Assembly: GCF_032190615.1 (NCBI RefSeq)
Contig: NZ_JAVLAT010000002.1
Span: 1,106,001 to 1,170,000 of the forward strand
DNA length: 64,000 nucleotides
From: Brucella pseudogrignonensis
GTDB lineage: Bacteria > Pseudomonadota > Alphaproteobacteria > Rhizobiales > Rhizobiaceae
Reading direction: 5' to 3'
Shown: positions 53,261-62,963 of the stretch, in pieces
How positions within the stretch are numbered: the stretch's first letter is position 1
Layout of the letters: each line of letters opens with the position of its first letter
Position numbers and translations under genes: made by a program
Notes under the pieces: model-generated
The model's database searches: none
Told to the model about the DNA's origin: nothing
Seen by the model: the letters and a program-made list of their open reading frames with translations, nothing else

Positions 53261-54147
53261 TTTGACGACGTCAGCTCGTCCAAAATCCATTCGCGAAACG
53301 CACGGATTTTGGGCATATTCTTGCGTGCTTTAGGATAGACCAGCCAATAGGCCTGTCCATCATCACAAAGAAGGTCAAAGGGTTGGATCAATTGTCCTGA
53401 TGCCAATTCAGCCGCATGAAAGGCAGGTGTCAGGATGCCAACGCCCTGCCCAGCAGCGGCTGCGCGTCCTTCAAGATGCTGCGCGCCATAACGGCTAAAT
53501 GCATTGCCTTGTATTTTGGGGTCTTCAATTCCAGCGGCCTTGTACCAGATTTTCCACCAAGGATCGGTGGGATCCACAGCGCGAAGACGCAACAGGTCAG
53601 CAGGTTCTTTGATGCCTCCGACCGTTTCAATAAGCTTGGGGCTGAGCATCGGTGAGAACTGCGCTTTGATGAGTTCATGCGAGATCATACCGGGCCACTC
53701 ACCTCGCCCGCTGCGTATGGCTAGATCGACATTTGACGTCGCGAAATCGATTATGTCATTTGATGTATCCAGTCGCACGGCCAGCGCCGGATGCTGCATC
53801 TGAAATGATCCCAACCGCTGCACAAGCCAGTTGGCTGCAAACGTCACCACAGCGCTGATCGTCAACACGCCTTGCGTATCTTCGCGTGCAGATGCAAAAG
53901 CAGCCCGCATAGCTTCAAAAGCATCATTGATAGCAGGGGCAAGACGCTTGCCCAACTCGGTCAATTCCACCTGACGCGGCTTGCGCAAAAACAGCGGTGC
54001 GCCAACGCGTTCTTCCAGCAATTTTATCTGATAGCTAACGGCCGCCTGCGTCATGCCAAGCTCTTCTGCCGCACGCGTAAAACTCGCATGGCGGGAAGCA
54101 GATTCAAAAACACGAATTGCTGAGAGCGGCGGCAGGGCTTTTGACAT
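53257..54147 (-). CDS. LysR-family regulator (GcvA-like)
   Basis: A 296-residue regulator with the GcvA-type start LPPLSAIRVFESASRHASFTRAAEELGMTQAAVSYQIKLLEERVGAPLFLRKPRQVELTELG, then the effector domain (VDLAIRSGRGEWPGM). Start MSKALPP (54147) is the family-typical one; AAGGAG lies 12 nt upstream, a long gap, and MHKEN at 54171 is an alternative. It is divergent from the small DUF1127-like gene at 54287, the only nearby target candidate. Confidence 0.87.
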   Translation of the reverse strand: MSKALPPLSAIRVFESASRHASFTRAAEELGMTQAAVSYQIKLLEERVGAPLFLRKPRQVELTELGKRLAPAINDAFEAMRAAFASAREDTQGVLTISAVVTFAANWLVQRLGSFQMQHPALAVRLDTSNDIIDFATSNVDLAIRSGRGEWPGMISHELIKAQFSPMLSPKLIETVGGIKEPADLLRLRAVDPTDPWWKIWYKAAGIEDPKIQGNAFSRYGAQHLEGRAAAAGQGVGILTPAFHAAELASGQLIQPFDLLCDDGQAYWLVYPKARKNMPKIRAFREWILDELTSSN

Positions 54148-54239
54148 AATACATAAGTTCTCCTTATGCATTATAATTGACGTTCAATTGGAAAACAACG
54201 CGTTTTTCCGACATAAGCATAGGCAGAATTTAATCGAGA

Positions 54240-54258
54240 GCCGAGTTTCCCACTCGGC
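54240..54258 (+). other. Leader hairpin of the DUF1127-like gene
   Basis: GCCGAGT (54240-54246) pairs with ACTCGGC (54252-54258), loop 5 nt, ending 28 nt before the ATG at 54287. It is probably part of the 5' untranslated leader; no T-run follows, so not a terminator. Confidence 0.45.
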
Positions 54259-54286
54259 CTTAAACTTAGAAAAATCGAGACCGACC

Positions 54287-54508
54287 ATGCGTGATGTTGA
54301 GATCAACTCGTCAGCGATTGCTGCCGCTTGCCCTGCAAAAAAAGCGTCTTCCGGCCTGCGTGCATGGATTGCAGGTTTGTTCAAGCGGAAGCAAAATCCT
54401 TACGTCATCAGCGAACATTCGCCAGAATATTTGCTACGTGATGTGGGTATGAAAGAGGGTCGACCATCCCGGTTTGACCGTGCCGGACACAAGCTGCCCG
54501 AATGGTGA
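54287..54508 (+). CDS. Small DUF1127-like protein
   Basis: A 73-residue protein. The C-terminal half, LRAWIAGLFKRKQNPYVISEHSPEYLLRDVGMKEG, follows the DUF1127 pattern of a basic helix and then L-x-D-x-G. In alphaproteobacteria such proteins are small, basic and often tied to RNA regulation or phosphate and carbon control. The N-terminal 30 residues are unlike the family. The ATG at 54287 is near AGACCG with no strong ribosome site. It is divergent from the LysR gene. Confidence 0.65.
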   Translation: MRDVEINSSAIAAACPAKKASSGLRAWIAGLFKRKQNPYVISEHSPEYLLRDVGMKEGRPSRFDRAGHKLPEW

Positions 54509-54570
54509 AAGTGGTTTGTTTTTACGCCTTATCTTAAGCAAAACCGCTGCGCACTTTTGCTGGAAATGCT

Positions 54571-55236
54571 TTAACCGCTAACCACCGCAAAACCACGCGC
54601 TTTCAAACCGCGCCGGTCCTCGCGCAAATTATCGATCAGGCGCGACCGGCTTCCTCCAAGATGCGCTGTCATCAGAGCTATCGCTTGCGGCGCATCGCCG
54701 TCCCGCACTGCATCCAGAATTGCGTGATGCTGTTGCCATGCCCGCGCAAGCGCGTCCGTATCACGCACTTCAAGCCAACGCGCCCGCGATAGTCGCTGCA
54801 TAGCATCGCGAACACCACGGCTCAAAAATTCATTGCCGGAAAGTCGTGCGAGTTCGATGTGAAAATCCATGCCCACACGATGCCATTCCTCGCGCGTGCT
54901 TGTGGCATCGCAACTGTCGAGCATTTCAGCGATTGTCTCGACACCAATGCGATCTTCAAGTGCGCAGGTGACTTTCAAAGCGGCAATTTCCAACGCCTCG
55001 CGATAGACACCAATCTGTTCAATCTCCGCGAGATTGATCGGTGACACGGTCCAGCCGCGCCCTTCCCGCCCGACAAGCCCTTCCGCCTCAAGACGCAAAA
55101 GCGCTGCCCGGATCGGCGTACGCGAAGCATTAAACTGCGCTTCAATCGCTCGTTCGGTCAGCCGCTCGCCCGGCCCCAGCTCAAGCCCAAGGATCATATC
55201 GCGAAGCTGCTCTTCGACTTGACGCATCTGTGACAT
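54571..55236 (-). CDS. GntR-family regulator (FCD type) of the MFS exporter
   Basis: A 221-residue regulator. HTH at about residues 5-68 (MRQVEEQLRDMILGLELGPGERLTERAIEAQFNASRTPIRAALLRLEAEGLVGREGRGWTV), then FCD with the His-rich ligand face (GMDFHIELARLSGN, AWQQHHAILDAV). ATG 55236 follows GAGGG by 5 nt; the ATG at 55293 lacks a ribosome site and sits 5 bp from the operator palindrome, so it is rejected. It is divergent from the exporter gene at 55363. Confidence 0.86.
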   Translation of the reverse strand: MSQMRQVEEQLRDMILGLELGPGERLTERAIEAQFNASRTPIRAALLRLEAEGLVGREGRGWTVSPINLAEIEQIGVYREALEIAALKVTCALEDRIGVETIAEMLDSCDATSTREEWHRVGMDFHIELARLSGNEFLSRGVRDAMQRLSRARWLEVRDTDALARAWQQHHAILDAVRDGDAPQAIALMTAHLGGSRSRLIDNLREDRRGLKARGFAVVSG

Positions 55237-55297
55237 AGGACCCTCAATAATTCTCGCGCGTGACTGATTGACAAGCGCTCGGGACAGGCGCATGTGT

Positions 55298-55329
55298 GTA
55301 TTCCGTTTTGGTATCCCAAAATGGAATAC
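55298..55329. promoter_or_regulatory. 32-bp near-perfect palindromic operator between GntR and MFS genes
   Basis: GTATTCC, one base, TTTTGG, TATC, CCAAAA, one base, GGAATAC: the two arms match at all but one position. The inner TTTTGG-N4-CCAAAA fits the usual GntR/FCD site (T-GG-T-N-A-CC-A type). It lies 34 bp before the MFS start and about 60 bp before the regulator start, so one bound dimer or pair of dimers could repress both promoters. Confidence 0.85.
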
Positions 55330-55362
55330 AATGCAATCACGCATATAAACACGGAACACAGC

Positions 55363-56619
55363 ATGAGCACCCAGCACGCCACAAGCGGCGGCAAGGCCAC
55401 GACCGAAGCAGACGAAACCCACGAGCGCTGCTGGAAGCAGAATCTTTTCATCTGCCTGATCGGTTCGTTCACCACGCTTGTTGCCATGTCGCTGCTGCTG
55501 CCATTCCTTCCACTTTATGTGGCCCAGCTCGGCGTCGCCAGCGAGGCTGCTATCGTGCAATGGTCCGGTATCGCTTATGGCACAACCTTTCTCGCAGCCG
55601 CAATTGTCGCTCCTTTCTGGGGCAAGCTCGGCGACCTTTATGGCCGTAAGCTGATGCTGATCCGCGCCAGCCTTGGCATGGCGATTGCGATGTCGCTGAT
55701 GGGCATGGTGACAGATATCTGGCAGCTGGTGGCACTCCGTCTGTTCGTCGGCATTGCTGGTGGCTACTCATCGGGTTCAATGATTCTGGTTGCAACCCAG
55801 ACGCCAAAGAACAAGACGGGCTGGGCGCTCGGCGCACTTTCTGCCGGCATCATGGCAGGCAATCTGGCTGGCCCTCTACTGGGTGGCGCGCTTCCACCGC
55901 TCATTGGTATCCGCGCGACCTTCTGGCTGGCGGGCAGCGTGATCTTCCTGACCTTCCTTGCAACAACATTTCTGATCCGCGAAGATCGCAAACGACCAAA
56001 GCGAAACAAAGAACAAAAGGAGCAGTCTATTTGGGCAGCAGTTCCCGACCGCAGACCCGTCATTGCGATGCTTGCGACCGGCATGTTGCTGATGTTCGCC
56101 AATATGTCGATAGAGCCGATCATCACCGTTTATGTGATGCAATTGGTCGACGATCAGGCCAAGGTGACGATAATTTCGGGAGTAGTTATGGCTGCGGCCG
56201 CACTGGGCAGCATCCTGTCGGCCTCGCGTCTCGGAAGATTGGCAGATCGCATCGGCCATACCCGCGTTATCACTGGCGCTTTGGCGATTGCCGCAATCCT
56301 GCTAATCCCGCAGGCTTTCGTCACCGAAGCCTGGCAACTCATCGGTCTGCGCTTCCTGATGGGACTGGCACTCGGCGGCTTGCTGCCCTGCATCAGCAGC
56401 GTCATCCGGCACAATGTGCCTGACCGCGTTGCGGGCAGCGTGCTTGGGCTTTCTGTTTCTGCGCAATATGTCGGTCAGGTTGCTGGTCCGGTTGCAGGTG
56501 GCTTTGTCGGTGGACGTATGGGTATGCCATCAGTCTTTATAGGAACCAGTATACTCATTGCAGCTGGTGCTTTGTATAATTGGGTGACGCTGAAACGCGC
56601 CACCCAAAGCCAGCACTAA
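55363..56619 (+). CDS. Major facilitator superfamily drug-type exporter
   Basis: A 418-residue, 12-helix transporter. Motif A appears in the loop after helix 2 (GKLGDLYGRKLMLI) and again in weaker form after helix 8 (SRLGRLADRIGHTRV). Motif C-like GxxxGPLLGG (GIMAGNLAGPLLGG) in helix 5 marks it as an antiporter. ATG 55363 is chosen over upstream frames that cross the operator. The divergent GntR regulator and operator suggest induction by its substrate. The closest group is MdtG/TetA-like multidrug exporters. Confidence 0.87.
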   Translation: MSTQHATSGGKATTEADETHERCWKQNLFICLIGSFTTLVAMSLLLPFLPLYVAQLGVASEAAIVQWSGIAYGTTFLAAAIVAPFWGKLGDLYGRKLMLIRASLGMAIAMSLMGMVTDIWQLVALRLFVGIAGGYSSGSMILVATQTPKNKTGWALGALSAGIMAGNLAGPLLGGALPPLIGIRATFWLAGSVIFLTFLATTFLIREDRKRPKRNKEQKEQSIWAAVPDRRPVIAMLATGMLLMFANMSIEPIITVYVMQLVDDQAKVTIISGVVMAAAALGSILSASRLGRLADRIGHTRVITGALAIAAILLIPQAFVTEAWQLIGLRFLMGLALGGLLPCISSVIRHNVPDRVAGSVLGLSVSAQYVGQVAGPVAGGFVGGRMGMPSVFIGTSILIAAGALYNWVTLKRATQSQH

Positions 56620-57365
56620 ATCGAATACCCGCCATCAACACCGAGCGCGGTTCCAGTCACCATCGAAGACGCGTCGGAAGCAAGGAAAACTGCGGCTTCC
56701 GCCACATCTTCCGGTTTGGAGAAACGGCCAAGCGGAATGGTGGCTTTCAGACCTTCACGCGCCTTTGGGGTATCTTCTGCCAAGAACAATCCCAATGCCT
56801 CGCTGTCGCTTTCAGCGGGGCAGATACAATTGACGCGGATATTTTTGTCAGCCAGCTCCAGCGCCATGGCCTTGGTGGCACTGACAACCCAGCCCTTAGA
56901 GGCTGCAAACCATGTGAGTCCCTTGCGCGGACGGTTCGCCATGGCTGATGCCGTATTGATGATCACGCCACTGCCCTGATGCTCCATGATCGGCGCAACC
57001 AGCAGAGTTGAATAATAAATAGCCTTCATGTTGACCGCATTGATGAGATCGAAATTATGCTCATCCACGTCCGTCAAAGGCATGTTGCGATGCGTGAAAC
57101 CGGCATTGTTGACCATGATGTCGATACGACCGAACTTGTCGAAAGCAGCGCGTGCCAGCCGCTCCATATCGTCCTTGCGTGACACATCAGCCTGCACGGA
57201 CAAAGCATTTTCGCCAATATCAGCCAACTCGTCTTCAAGACGCTTCACATTCACATCAGCCAACACGACTTTCGCACCCTCTGCTGCAAAGCGGCGCGCT
57301 ATAGCGGAGCCGAAACCTGATCCAGCGCCTGTGATAATCGCAACCTTGTCTTGCAGCCTCTTCAT
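56616..57365 (-). CDS. Short-chain dehydrogenase/reductase with Phe in place of the catalytic Tyr
   Basis: A 249-residue classical SDR. The cofactor motif GAGSGFGSAIA is at about residues 13-23, NNAG in MVNNAGFTHR, catalytic Ser in INTASAMANR. The position that should be Tyr in YxxxK reads FAASK: the DNA codon is TTT where TAT or TAC is expected, 13 residues after the Ser as usual. Everything else, including the C-terminal GTALGVDGGYSI, is intact. The stop overlaps the MFS stop by 4 bp. Either the enzyme is inactive or it uses another acid; substrate unknown. Confidence 0.87.
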   Translation of the reverse strand: MKRLQDKVAIITGAGSGFGSAIARRFAAEGAKVVLADVNVKRLEDELADIGENALSVQADVSRKDDMERLARAAFDKFGRIDIMVNNAGFTHRNMPLTDVDEHNFDLINAVNMKAIYYSTLLVAPIMEHQGSGVIINTASAMANRPRKGLTWFAASKGWVVSATKAMALELADKNIRVNCICPAESDSEALGLFLAEDTPKAREGLKATIPLGRFSKPEDVAEAAVFLASDASSMVTGTALGVDGGYSI

Positions 57366-57646
57366 GTCATTCTCCTTTTGCGGATGAGAGATATAATCCG
57401 CGTCAAATCAGTAAAACTTCGTTCAGCTTAGCTGTGTTCATGCCTAAATAAGGCTCTATGTTGAGCATGTCATCTGTGCATTTGCAGTTATTTGAAATGC
57501 TATGCCATCCGCAATTGATAACATTTATGGGAATTTAACATTGGAGAGTTGAATTTAAATCGATTAGATTATAGACAGAGGATGCGCGAAAATCGCAATC
57601 TGCTATGAGCAGAGTGATTTGCGCCAGAATTGGAAGAGAGCGATAT

Positions 57647-59119
57647 ATGACCAGCCAGATAATACCGGTAGAGCCCTTCGATTGCATCGTCTTTGGTGGC
57701 TCCGGCGATCTTGCCGAACGCAAACTGATTCCTGCGCTGTATCAGCGTCAGCGTGCGGGTCAGCTCAGTGAGCCAACGCGCATTATCGGCGCATCGCGCA
57801 GTGCGATGACCGATGAAGAATATCGCAAGTTTGCGCGTGATGCGATAAACGAACACGTAAAGCCTGCCGAAATTGACGCGAAGGAAGTCGAGACTTTCAT
57901 TGCTCGCCTCACCTATGTTGCAGTCGATGCCAAGTCAGAAGACGGCTGGGCAGCTTTGAAAGATGCCATCGGCAAGAAGCCTGAAAAGATTCGCGCATTC
58001 TATCTCGCCGTAAGCCCGACGCTGTTTGGTGATATCGCAAACCGCCTCAAGTCGCACGGTCTTATCACGCGCGACACGCGTATCATTGTAGAAAAGCCAA
58101 TTGGCCGTGATCTTGAATCTGCCAACGCGCTGAACGACACCATCGGTAGTGTTTTCCGCGAAGACCAGATTTTCCGTATCGACCATTATCTCGGCAAGGA
58201 AACGGTTCAGAATCTGATGGCCTTGCGCTTTGCCAATGCGCTTTATGAGCCACTGTGGAACTCTGCACATATCGACCATGTGCAGATTACGGTCGCGGAA
58301 TCGGTCGGCCTTGAAGGTCGTGCGGGCTATTACAACACCGCTGGCGCACTGCGCGATATGGTGCAGAACCATATTCTGCAGCTTCTCTGCCTCGTTGCCA
58401 TGGAGCCGCCTTCGTCGCTCGAAGCCGACGCCGTACATGATGAAAAGGTCAAGGTGCTGCGTTCATTGAAGCCTATCACCACGGCCAATGTGGAAGACGT
58501 CACGGTTCGCGGTCAGTATCGCGCGGGTGCATCTGCAGGTGGCCCGGTTAAGGGCTACCTTGAAGATCTCGGCAGCGACGACAGCAATACGGAAACTTTC
58601 GTTGCCCTAAAGGCCGAAATCGACAACTGGCGCTGGGCTGGTGTTCCATTCTATATGCGTACAGGCAAGCGCCTTGCATCGCGCGTTTCCGAAATCGTCG
58701 TCACCTTCAAGCCGATCCCGCATTCGATCTTCGGCGAAAATGCTGGCAAGGTCGTCGCCAACCAGCTCGTCATCCGCTTGCAGCCTGACGAAGGTGTGAA
58801 GCAGTGGCTAATGATCAAGGATCCGGGTCCGGGCGGTATGCGTCTGCGTCACGTCCCACTCGACATGAGCTTCGCCGAGTCGTTTAACGAACGTAACCCG
58901 GATGCTTATGAACGTCTGATCATGGACGTCGTGCGCGGCAATCAGACGCTGTTCATGCGTCGCGACGAAGTAGAAGCAGCATGGCGCTGGGTTGATCCAA
59001 TCCTCAAGGGGTGGGATGTCAACAACCAGCAGGTTCAGGGCTACACCTCGGGCACATGGGGTCCGTCGTCCTCAATCGCTCTGATCGAGCGTGACGGTCG
59101 GACCTGGCACGAAAGCTGA
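57647..59119 (+). CDS. zwf: Glucose-6-phosphate 1-dehydrogenase
   Basis: A 490-residue enzyme that oxidises glucose 6-phosphate to 6-phosphogluconolactone with NAD(P)+. The nucleotide motif GGSGDLAERKL is near residue 16 and the active-site block RIDHYLGKE is at about residues 175-183. The start is set at 57647 (MTSQIIP) by GGAAGAGAG; the earlier ATG at 57605 lacks one. First gene of zwf-pgl-edd. A hairpin (59131-59156) follows the stop, before pgl. Confidence 0.96.
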   Translation: MTSQIIPVEPFDCIVFGGSGDLAERKLIPALYQRQRAGQLSEPTRIIGASRSAMTDEEYRKFARDAINEHVKPAEIDAKEVETFIARLTYVAVDAKSEDGWAALKDAIGKKPEKIRAFYLAVSPTLFGDIANRLKSHGLITRDTRIIVEKPIGRDLESANALNDTIGSVFREDQIFRIDHYLGKETVQNLMALRFANALYEPLWNSAHIDHVQITVAESVGLEGRAGYYNTAGALRDMVQNHILQLLCLVAMEPPSSLEADAVHDEKVKVLRSLKPITTANVEDVTVRGQYRAGASAGGPVKGYLEDLGSDDSNTETFVALKAEIDNWRWAGVPFYMRTGKRLASRVSEIVVTFKPIPHSIFGENAGKVVANQLVIRLQPDEGVKQWLMIKDPGPGGMRLRHVPLDMSFAESFNERNPDAYERLIMDVVRGNQTLFMRRDEVEAAWRWVDPILKGWDVNNQQVQGYTSGTWGPSSSIALIERDGRTWHES

Positions 59120-59130
59120 TAAAGCACATG

Positions 59131-59156
59131 CCGGGAACGTTGACAGACTTTCCCGG
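59131..59156 (+). other. Hairpin between zwf and pgl
   Basis: CCGGGAA (59131-59137) pairs with TTCCCGG (59150-59156), loop 12 nt, 12 nt after the zwf stop. No T-run, so message processing or partial attenuation is more likely than a full stop. Confidence 0.45.
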
Positions 59157-59238
59157 ATCAGTCTTTGTGCCACAAAATAAGAGCGAGCACGCATAACTCT
59201 ATAAAGTGCTCGCTCTGGACTGAGTTGAAAGGTACGGC

Positions 59239-59937
59239 ATGAGCATCGAACGGCATGATTTTACAAGCGGAACAGAACTGGCGCAGTCGCTTTCTGAAGC
59301 AATTGCGGACAAGCTCTCGAGCGCTATTGCTGAGCGGGGACACGCAACGATTGCTGTTTCCGGTGGGACTACGCCGCTCAAGCTGTTCGATATCCTGTCG
59401 CGCAAAATGATCGACTGGACGCTCGTGACCATCACGCTTGTCGATGAACGCTTTGTGGCGCCTACCAATGAGCGTTCCAATGAGAAGCTGGTGCGCGATC
59501 ATCTTTTGCGCGACCATGCAGGCGTTGCAAAATTTGTGGGCCTTTATAATCCGGCTGCAACTGTAGAAACGGCAGCTCTCGCTGCTGCAAGCCGGATCGA
59601 TGCCCTGCATCGCCCGTTCGACGTTGTTGTTCTTGGTATGGGCAATGATGGCCATACGGCTTCGTTCTTCCCAAATGCTGATCGTCTTGATCAGGCAATC
59701 GACCCCAAGACCAAAGCTGTCGTTCTGCCCATTCATGCAGAAGGCGCAGGCGAAAAGCGTCTGACACTGACTCTGCCCTTGCTGGTGGAAGCAGACATGC
59801 TGGTTCTGCATATTGAGGGCGCTGCCAAGCAGGCAACGCTTGAGAAAGCACTCTCCAGCGACGACGAAAAAGAAATGCCGGTTCGCGCCGTGTTCCGTCA
59901 CGCGCGTAAGCCGATACAACTCTACTGGACGAGCTAA
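59239..59937 (+). CDS. pgl: 6-phosphogluconolactonase
   Basis: A 232-residue hydrolase opening 6-phosphogluconolactone to 6-phosphogluconate. Signatures: IAVSGGTTPLKLFDIL, TLVDERFVAPTNERSNEKLVRDHLL and VLGMGNDGHTASFFP (catalytic His). Length fits the DevB type. GAAAGG lies before the ATG. It sits between zwf and edd and connects them chemically. Confidence 0.95.
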   Translation: MSIERHDFTSGTELAQSLSEAIADKLSSAIAERGHATIAVSGGTTPLKLFDILSRKMIDWTLVTITLVDERFVAPTNERSNEKLVRDHLLRDHAGVAKFVGLYNPAATVETAALAAASRIDALHRPFDVVVLGMGNDGHTASFFPNADRLDQAIDPKTKAVVLPIHAEGAGEKRLTLTLPLLVEADMLVLHIEGAAKQATLEKALSSDDEKEMPVRAVFRHARKPIQLYWTS

Positions 59938-59974
59938 CAGTCCCATCCAACGCAGCAGTTTGCGTTTGGGACTG
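59938..59974 (+). terminator. Two-part hairpin between pgl and edd (partial terminator)
   Basis: Outer stem CAGTCCCA/TGGGACTG (8 bp) with a 3-nt bulge and inner stem AACGCA/TGCGTT (6 bp), followed by TGGGTTTTATAA. It begins directly after the pgl stop. It may lower edd expression relative to zwf and pgl. Confidence 0.55.
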
Positions 59975-60028
59975 TGGGTTTTATAATTAGCCACAGGCAA
60001 GCCTGACATTATCTCACAGGTGATACCC

Positions 60029-61852
60029 ATGACGACGCAAACTGCGCATACCCGAATAAAGGCCATCACCGAACGTATCGTTGAGCGCTCGAAGCCGACC
60101 CGCGAAGCCTACATCGGACGCGTGCGAGAAGCGGCTTCCCGTAAGCCGCATCGCTCGATCCTTGGATGCGCCAATCTCGCACATGGTTTTGCAGCCTGCG
60201 GCCCCAATGACAAGTCGGCCCTCACCGCCGACGTCGTGCCAAATCTTGGCATTATCACTGCTTACAACGATATGCTTTCGGCCCATCAGCCATTTGAAAC
60301 CTATCCCGAAATAATCCGCGCAGCTGCGCGCGAAGCGGGTGGCGTGGCACAGGTTGCGGGCGGTGTGCCTGCAATGTGCGATGGCGTCACTCAAGGTTTT
60401 GCGGGGATGGAACTCTCCCTGTTCTCGCGCGAAGTCATTGCCATGGCAACCGCTGTCGGCCTGTCGCATGATATGTTCGATGCAGCGGTTTATCTTGGCG
60501 TTTGTGACAAAATCGTACCGGGGCTGATCGTCGGCGCCCTCACCTTCGGACACTTGCCAGCGGTCTTCATTCCGGCAGGGCCAATGACGAGCGGTCTACC
60601 GAATGACGAGAAGGCAAAGACCCGTCAGCTTTATGCAGAAGGCAAGGTTGGTCGTGCCGAATTGCTGGAATCGGAGTCAAAATCCTATCACGGCCCCGGC
60701 ACCTGCACTTTCTATGGCACGGCCAACTCCAATCAGATGCTGATGGAGATCATGGGTCTGCACATTCCGGGCTCATCCTTCATTAATCCCGGCACACCTT
60801 TGCGTGATGCCCTCACCCGTGAAGCGGCCAAACGCGCGCTGGCGATTACCGCTTGCGGCAATGAATATACACCAGTTGGCGAGATGCTCGACGAGCGGTC
60901 TTTCGTCAATGGAATCATTGGCTTAAACGCCACCGGCGGCTCGACCAACCACACGATCCATCTGATTGCAATGGCAGCCGCCGCCGGTATCAAACTGACG
61001 TGGCAAGACATTTCGGAGATATCAGACGTTGTGCCTTTGCTGGCGCGCGTTTATCCAAACGGTCTTGCCGATGTGAACCATTTCCATGCTGCGGGCGGCA
61101 TGGGCTTTTTGATCCGCGAATTGCTCGATGGTGGCATTTTGCACGAAGATGTTCGCACCGTTTGGGGTGAAGGCCTGCGCCCTTATGCGATTGAGCCAAA
61201 GCTCGGGCAAAATGGCTCGGTTATTCGCGAGCCGGTTCCTGAAAAGAGCGGAGACGATAAGGTTCTGGCGAAGATCGGCTCGCCCTTCCAGCCAAGCGGC
61301 GGCATCAAGGTTTTGACCGGCAATATAGGCAATGCAATCATCAAGGTTTCTGCCGTGAAGCCGGATCGTCATGTCATTGAAGCTCCCGCCAAAGTCTTTA
61401 ACGATCAGGCCGAATTGCAGGCAGCCTTCAAGGCTGGCGATTTGAACGGCGATTTTATCGCAGTGGTTCGTTATCAGGGGCCGAAAGCCAATGGCATGCC
61501 TGAACTGCATAAGCTCATGACAGTGCTTGGTATTTTGCAGGATCGTGGACAGCGTGTGGCACTTGTCACCGATGGTCGGCTTTCCGGCGCATCTGGCAAA
61601 GTTCCGTCTGCCATCCATGTGACGCCGGAAGCACTCGACGGTGGCGCAATTGGGAAAATTCACACTGGCGATATTGTACGTCTTGATGCCGTGAACGGAA
61701 CTCTCGACGTGCTGATCAGCGATGCGCTTCTTGATGAACGCATCGAGCAGCGCCCCGATCTTTCAGCCAATGAACACGGCATGGGCCGCGAGCTTTTCCG
61801 CGCTTTCCGCAACATCGCGGGACGCGCTGATGAAGGTGCTTCAGTCTTCTGA
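60029..61852 (+). CDS. edd: 6-phosphogluconate dehydratase
   Basis: A 607-residue [4Fe-4S] dehydratase making 2-keto-3-deoxy-6-phosphogluconate, the committed Entner-Doudoroff step. Cluster cysteines fit GCANLAHGF (near residue 50), [10 protein letters not shown] (near 114) and [11 protein letters not shown] (near 155). [16 protein letters not shown] C-terminal block ([23 protein letters not shown]) is present. ATG 60029 is preferred to the GTG at 60020, which overlaps the AGGTGAT ribosome site. eda is not in the window. Confidence 0.95.
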   Translation: MTTQTAHTRIKAITERIVERSKPTREAYIGRVREAASRKPHRSILGCANLAHGFAACGPNDKSALTADVVPNLGIITAYNDMLSAHQPFETYPEIIRAAAREAGGVAQVAGGVPAMCDGVTQGFAGMELSLFSREVIAMATAVGLSHDMFDAAVYLGVCDKIVPGLIVGALTFGHLPAVFIPAGPMTSGLPNDEKAKTRQLYAEGKVGRAELLESESKSYHGPGTCTFYGTANSNQMLMEIMGLHIPGSSFINPGTPLRDALTREAAKRALAITACGNEYTPVGEMLDERSFVNGIIGLNATGGSTNHTIHLIAMAAAAGIKLTWQDISEISDVVPLLARVYPNGLADVNHFHAAGGMGFLIRELLDGGILHEDVRTVWGEGLRPYAIEPKLGQNGSVIREPVPEKSGDDKVLAKIGSPFQPSGGIKVLTGNIGNAIIKVSAVKPDRHVIEAPAKVFNDQAELQAAFKAGDLNGDFIAVVRYQGPKANGMPELHKLMTVLGILQDRGQRVALVTDGRLSGASGKVPSAIHVTPEALDGGAIGKIHTGDIVRLDAVNGTLDVLISDALLDERIEQRPDLSANEHGMGRELFRAFRNIAGRADEGASVF

Positions 61853-61873
61853 AATACGATGTGTTAAAAATAA

Positions 61874-61902
61874 GGCAAAGCGGTTTTGTACCGTTTTGCC
61901 TC
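61874..61902 (+). terminator. Terminator-like stem-loop after edd
   Basis: AGGCAAAGCGGT (61874-61885) pairs with ACCGTTTTGCCT (61891-61902) through 12 bp with one G-U, loop 5 nt. It lacks a clean T-run behind it but the stem is strong and starts 22 nt after the edd stop. Confidence 0.6.
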
Positions 61903-61925
61903 TCAAACTATCAAAAAATGCACAA

Positions 61926-61946
61926 AAAGGCGCGAAAAACGCCTTT
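61926..61946 (-). terminator. Intrinsic terminator of folD
   Basis: On the minus strand AAAGGCG pairs with CGCCTTT across a 7-nt T-rich loop and continues into TT. It lies 9 bp past the folD stop. Confidence 0.75.
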
Positions 61947-61954
61947 AAATTGTG

Positions 61955-62854
61955 TCAAAATACCGGCTTTTCGAAGTCAGCACTGCGACAAGCAGCCGTT
62001 AAAGTGTTCGCCATCAGCATTGCAATGGTCATCGGGCCCACACCACCCGGAACCGGCGTAATGGCTCCAGCCATTTTTTCCGCGTCCGCAAAGTCGACAT
62101 CGCCAACCAGACGCGTCTTGCCTTCGCCCTTTTCAGGCGCAGGAATGCGATTGATACCGACGTCGATCACTGTCGCACCCGGCTTGATCCAATCAGCCTT
62201 GACCATCTGCGGACGACCAACAGCCGCAACCAGAATATCAGCTGTGCGGGCAATTGCTGGCAAGTCTTTCGTACGACTATGCGCGACAGTGACTGTTGCA
62301 TTGGCCGCGAGCAGAAGATTGAACATCGGCTTACCAACGATATTGGAACGACCAATCACAACAGCATTAAGGCCGGACAGATCACGGCCATGAACACGCT
62401 CAATCATAATCATCGCACCAGCTGGCGTACAGGGAACGAAAGCCGTATCGACTTCACCAGTGCCAAGCTTACCAACATTAATGAAATGAAAGCCGTCGAC
62501 GTCTTTTTCCGGCGAGATCGTCTGGATCACACGACCTGAATCGATGTGCTTTGGTAGTGGCAGCTGCACCAGAATACCGTGAATAGCCGGATCGTTGTTG
62601 AGGCAATCGATCAAAACGAGAAGTTCCTGCTCGGATGCATCTTCTGCCAAATCGTGCTGAACAGAAACGAAACCGCATTCTTTGGCTTTCTTTCCTTTAG
62701 AGGCAACATAGACCTGACTGGCTGGGTCTTCACCGACAATAACCACCGCGATGCCGGGGACAACGCCGGTCGCAGCCACGAGCTTTTCTGTCTCACGCTT
62801 CACCGTGGAAACCACGTCCTCGGCGAGCTTCTTGCCATCGATCAATTGGGCCAT
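61955..62854 (-). CDS. folD: Bifunctional methylenetetrahydrofolate dehydrogenase/cyclohydrolase
   Basis: A 299-residue cytosolic enzyme that interconverts 5,10-methylene-, methenyl- and 10-formyl-tetrahydrofolate with NADP+. The catalytic Lys is in [14 protein letters not shown] and the substrate loop in [11 protein letters not shown]. The cofactor-binding part has [31 protein letters not shown] and [12 protein letters not shown]. Full length compared with the family (about 285-300). It is convergent with edd, with a terminator for each in the 102-bp gap. Confidence 0.96.
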   Translation of the reverse strand: MAQLIDGKKLAEDVVSTVKRETEKLVAATGVVPGIAVVIVGEDPASQVYVASKGKKAKECGFVSVQHDLAEDASEQELLVLIDCLNNDPAIHGILVQLPLPKHIDSGRVIQTISPEKDVDGFHFINVGKLGTGEVDTAFVPCTPAGAMIMIERVHGRDLSGLNAVVIGRSNIVGKPMFNLLLAANATVTVAHSRTKDLPAIARTADILVAAVGRPQMVKADWIKPGATVIDVGINRIPAPEKGEGKTRLVGDVDFADAEKMAGAITPVPGGVGPMTIAMLMANTLTAACRSADFEKPVF

Positions 62855-62963
62855 ATTGAATGCTCCGATCTAAACAGACGATGCCTTGGGATACACCGTC
62901 TTTGTTCTAAAAACATGCCAATAAGCGTCATCACTGAAGATGACAATCTCTAAGCGGCAAGTT

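Noticed and set aside
59158..60069. 303-codon minus-strand frame across pgl
   Set aside because: Complement shadow of pgl; no similarity to any family I know and no ribosome site.
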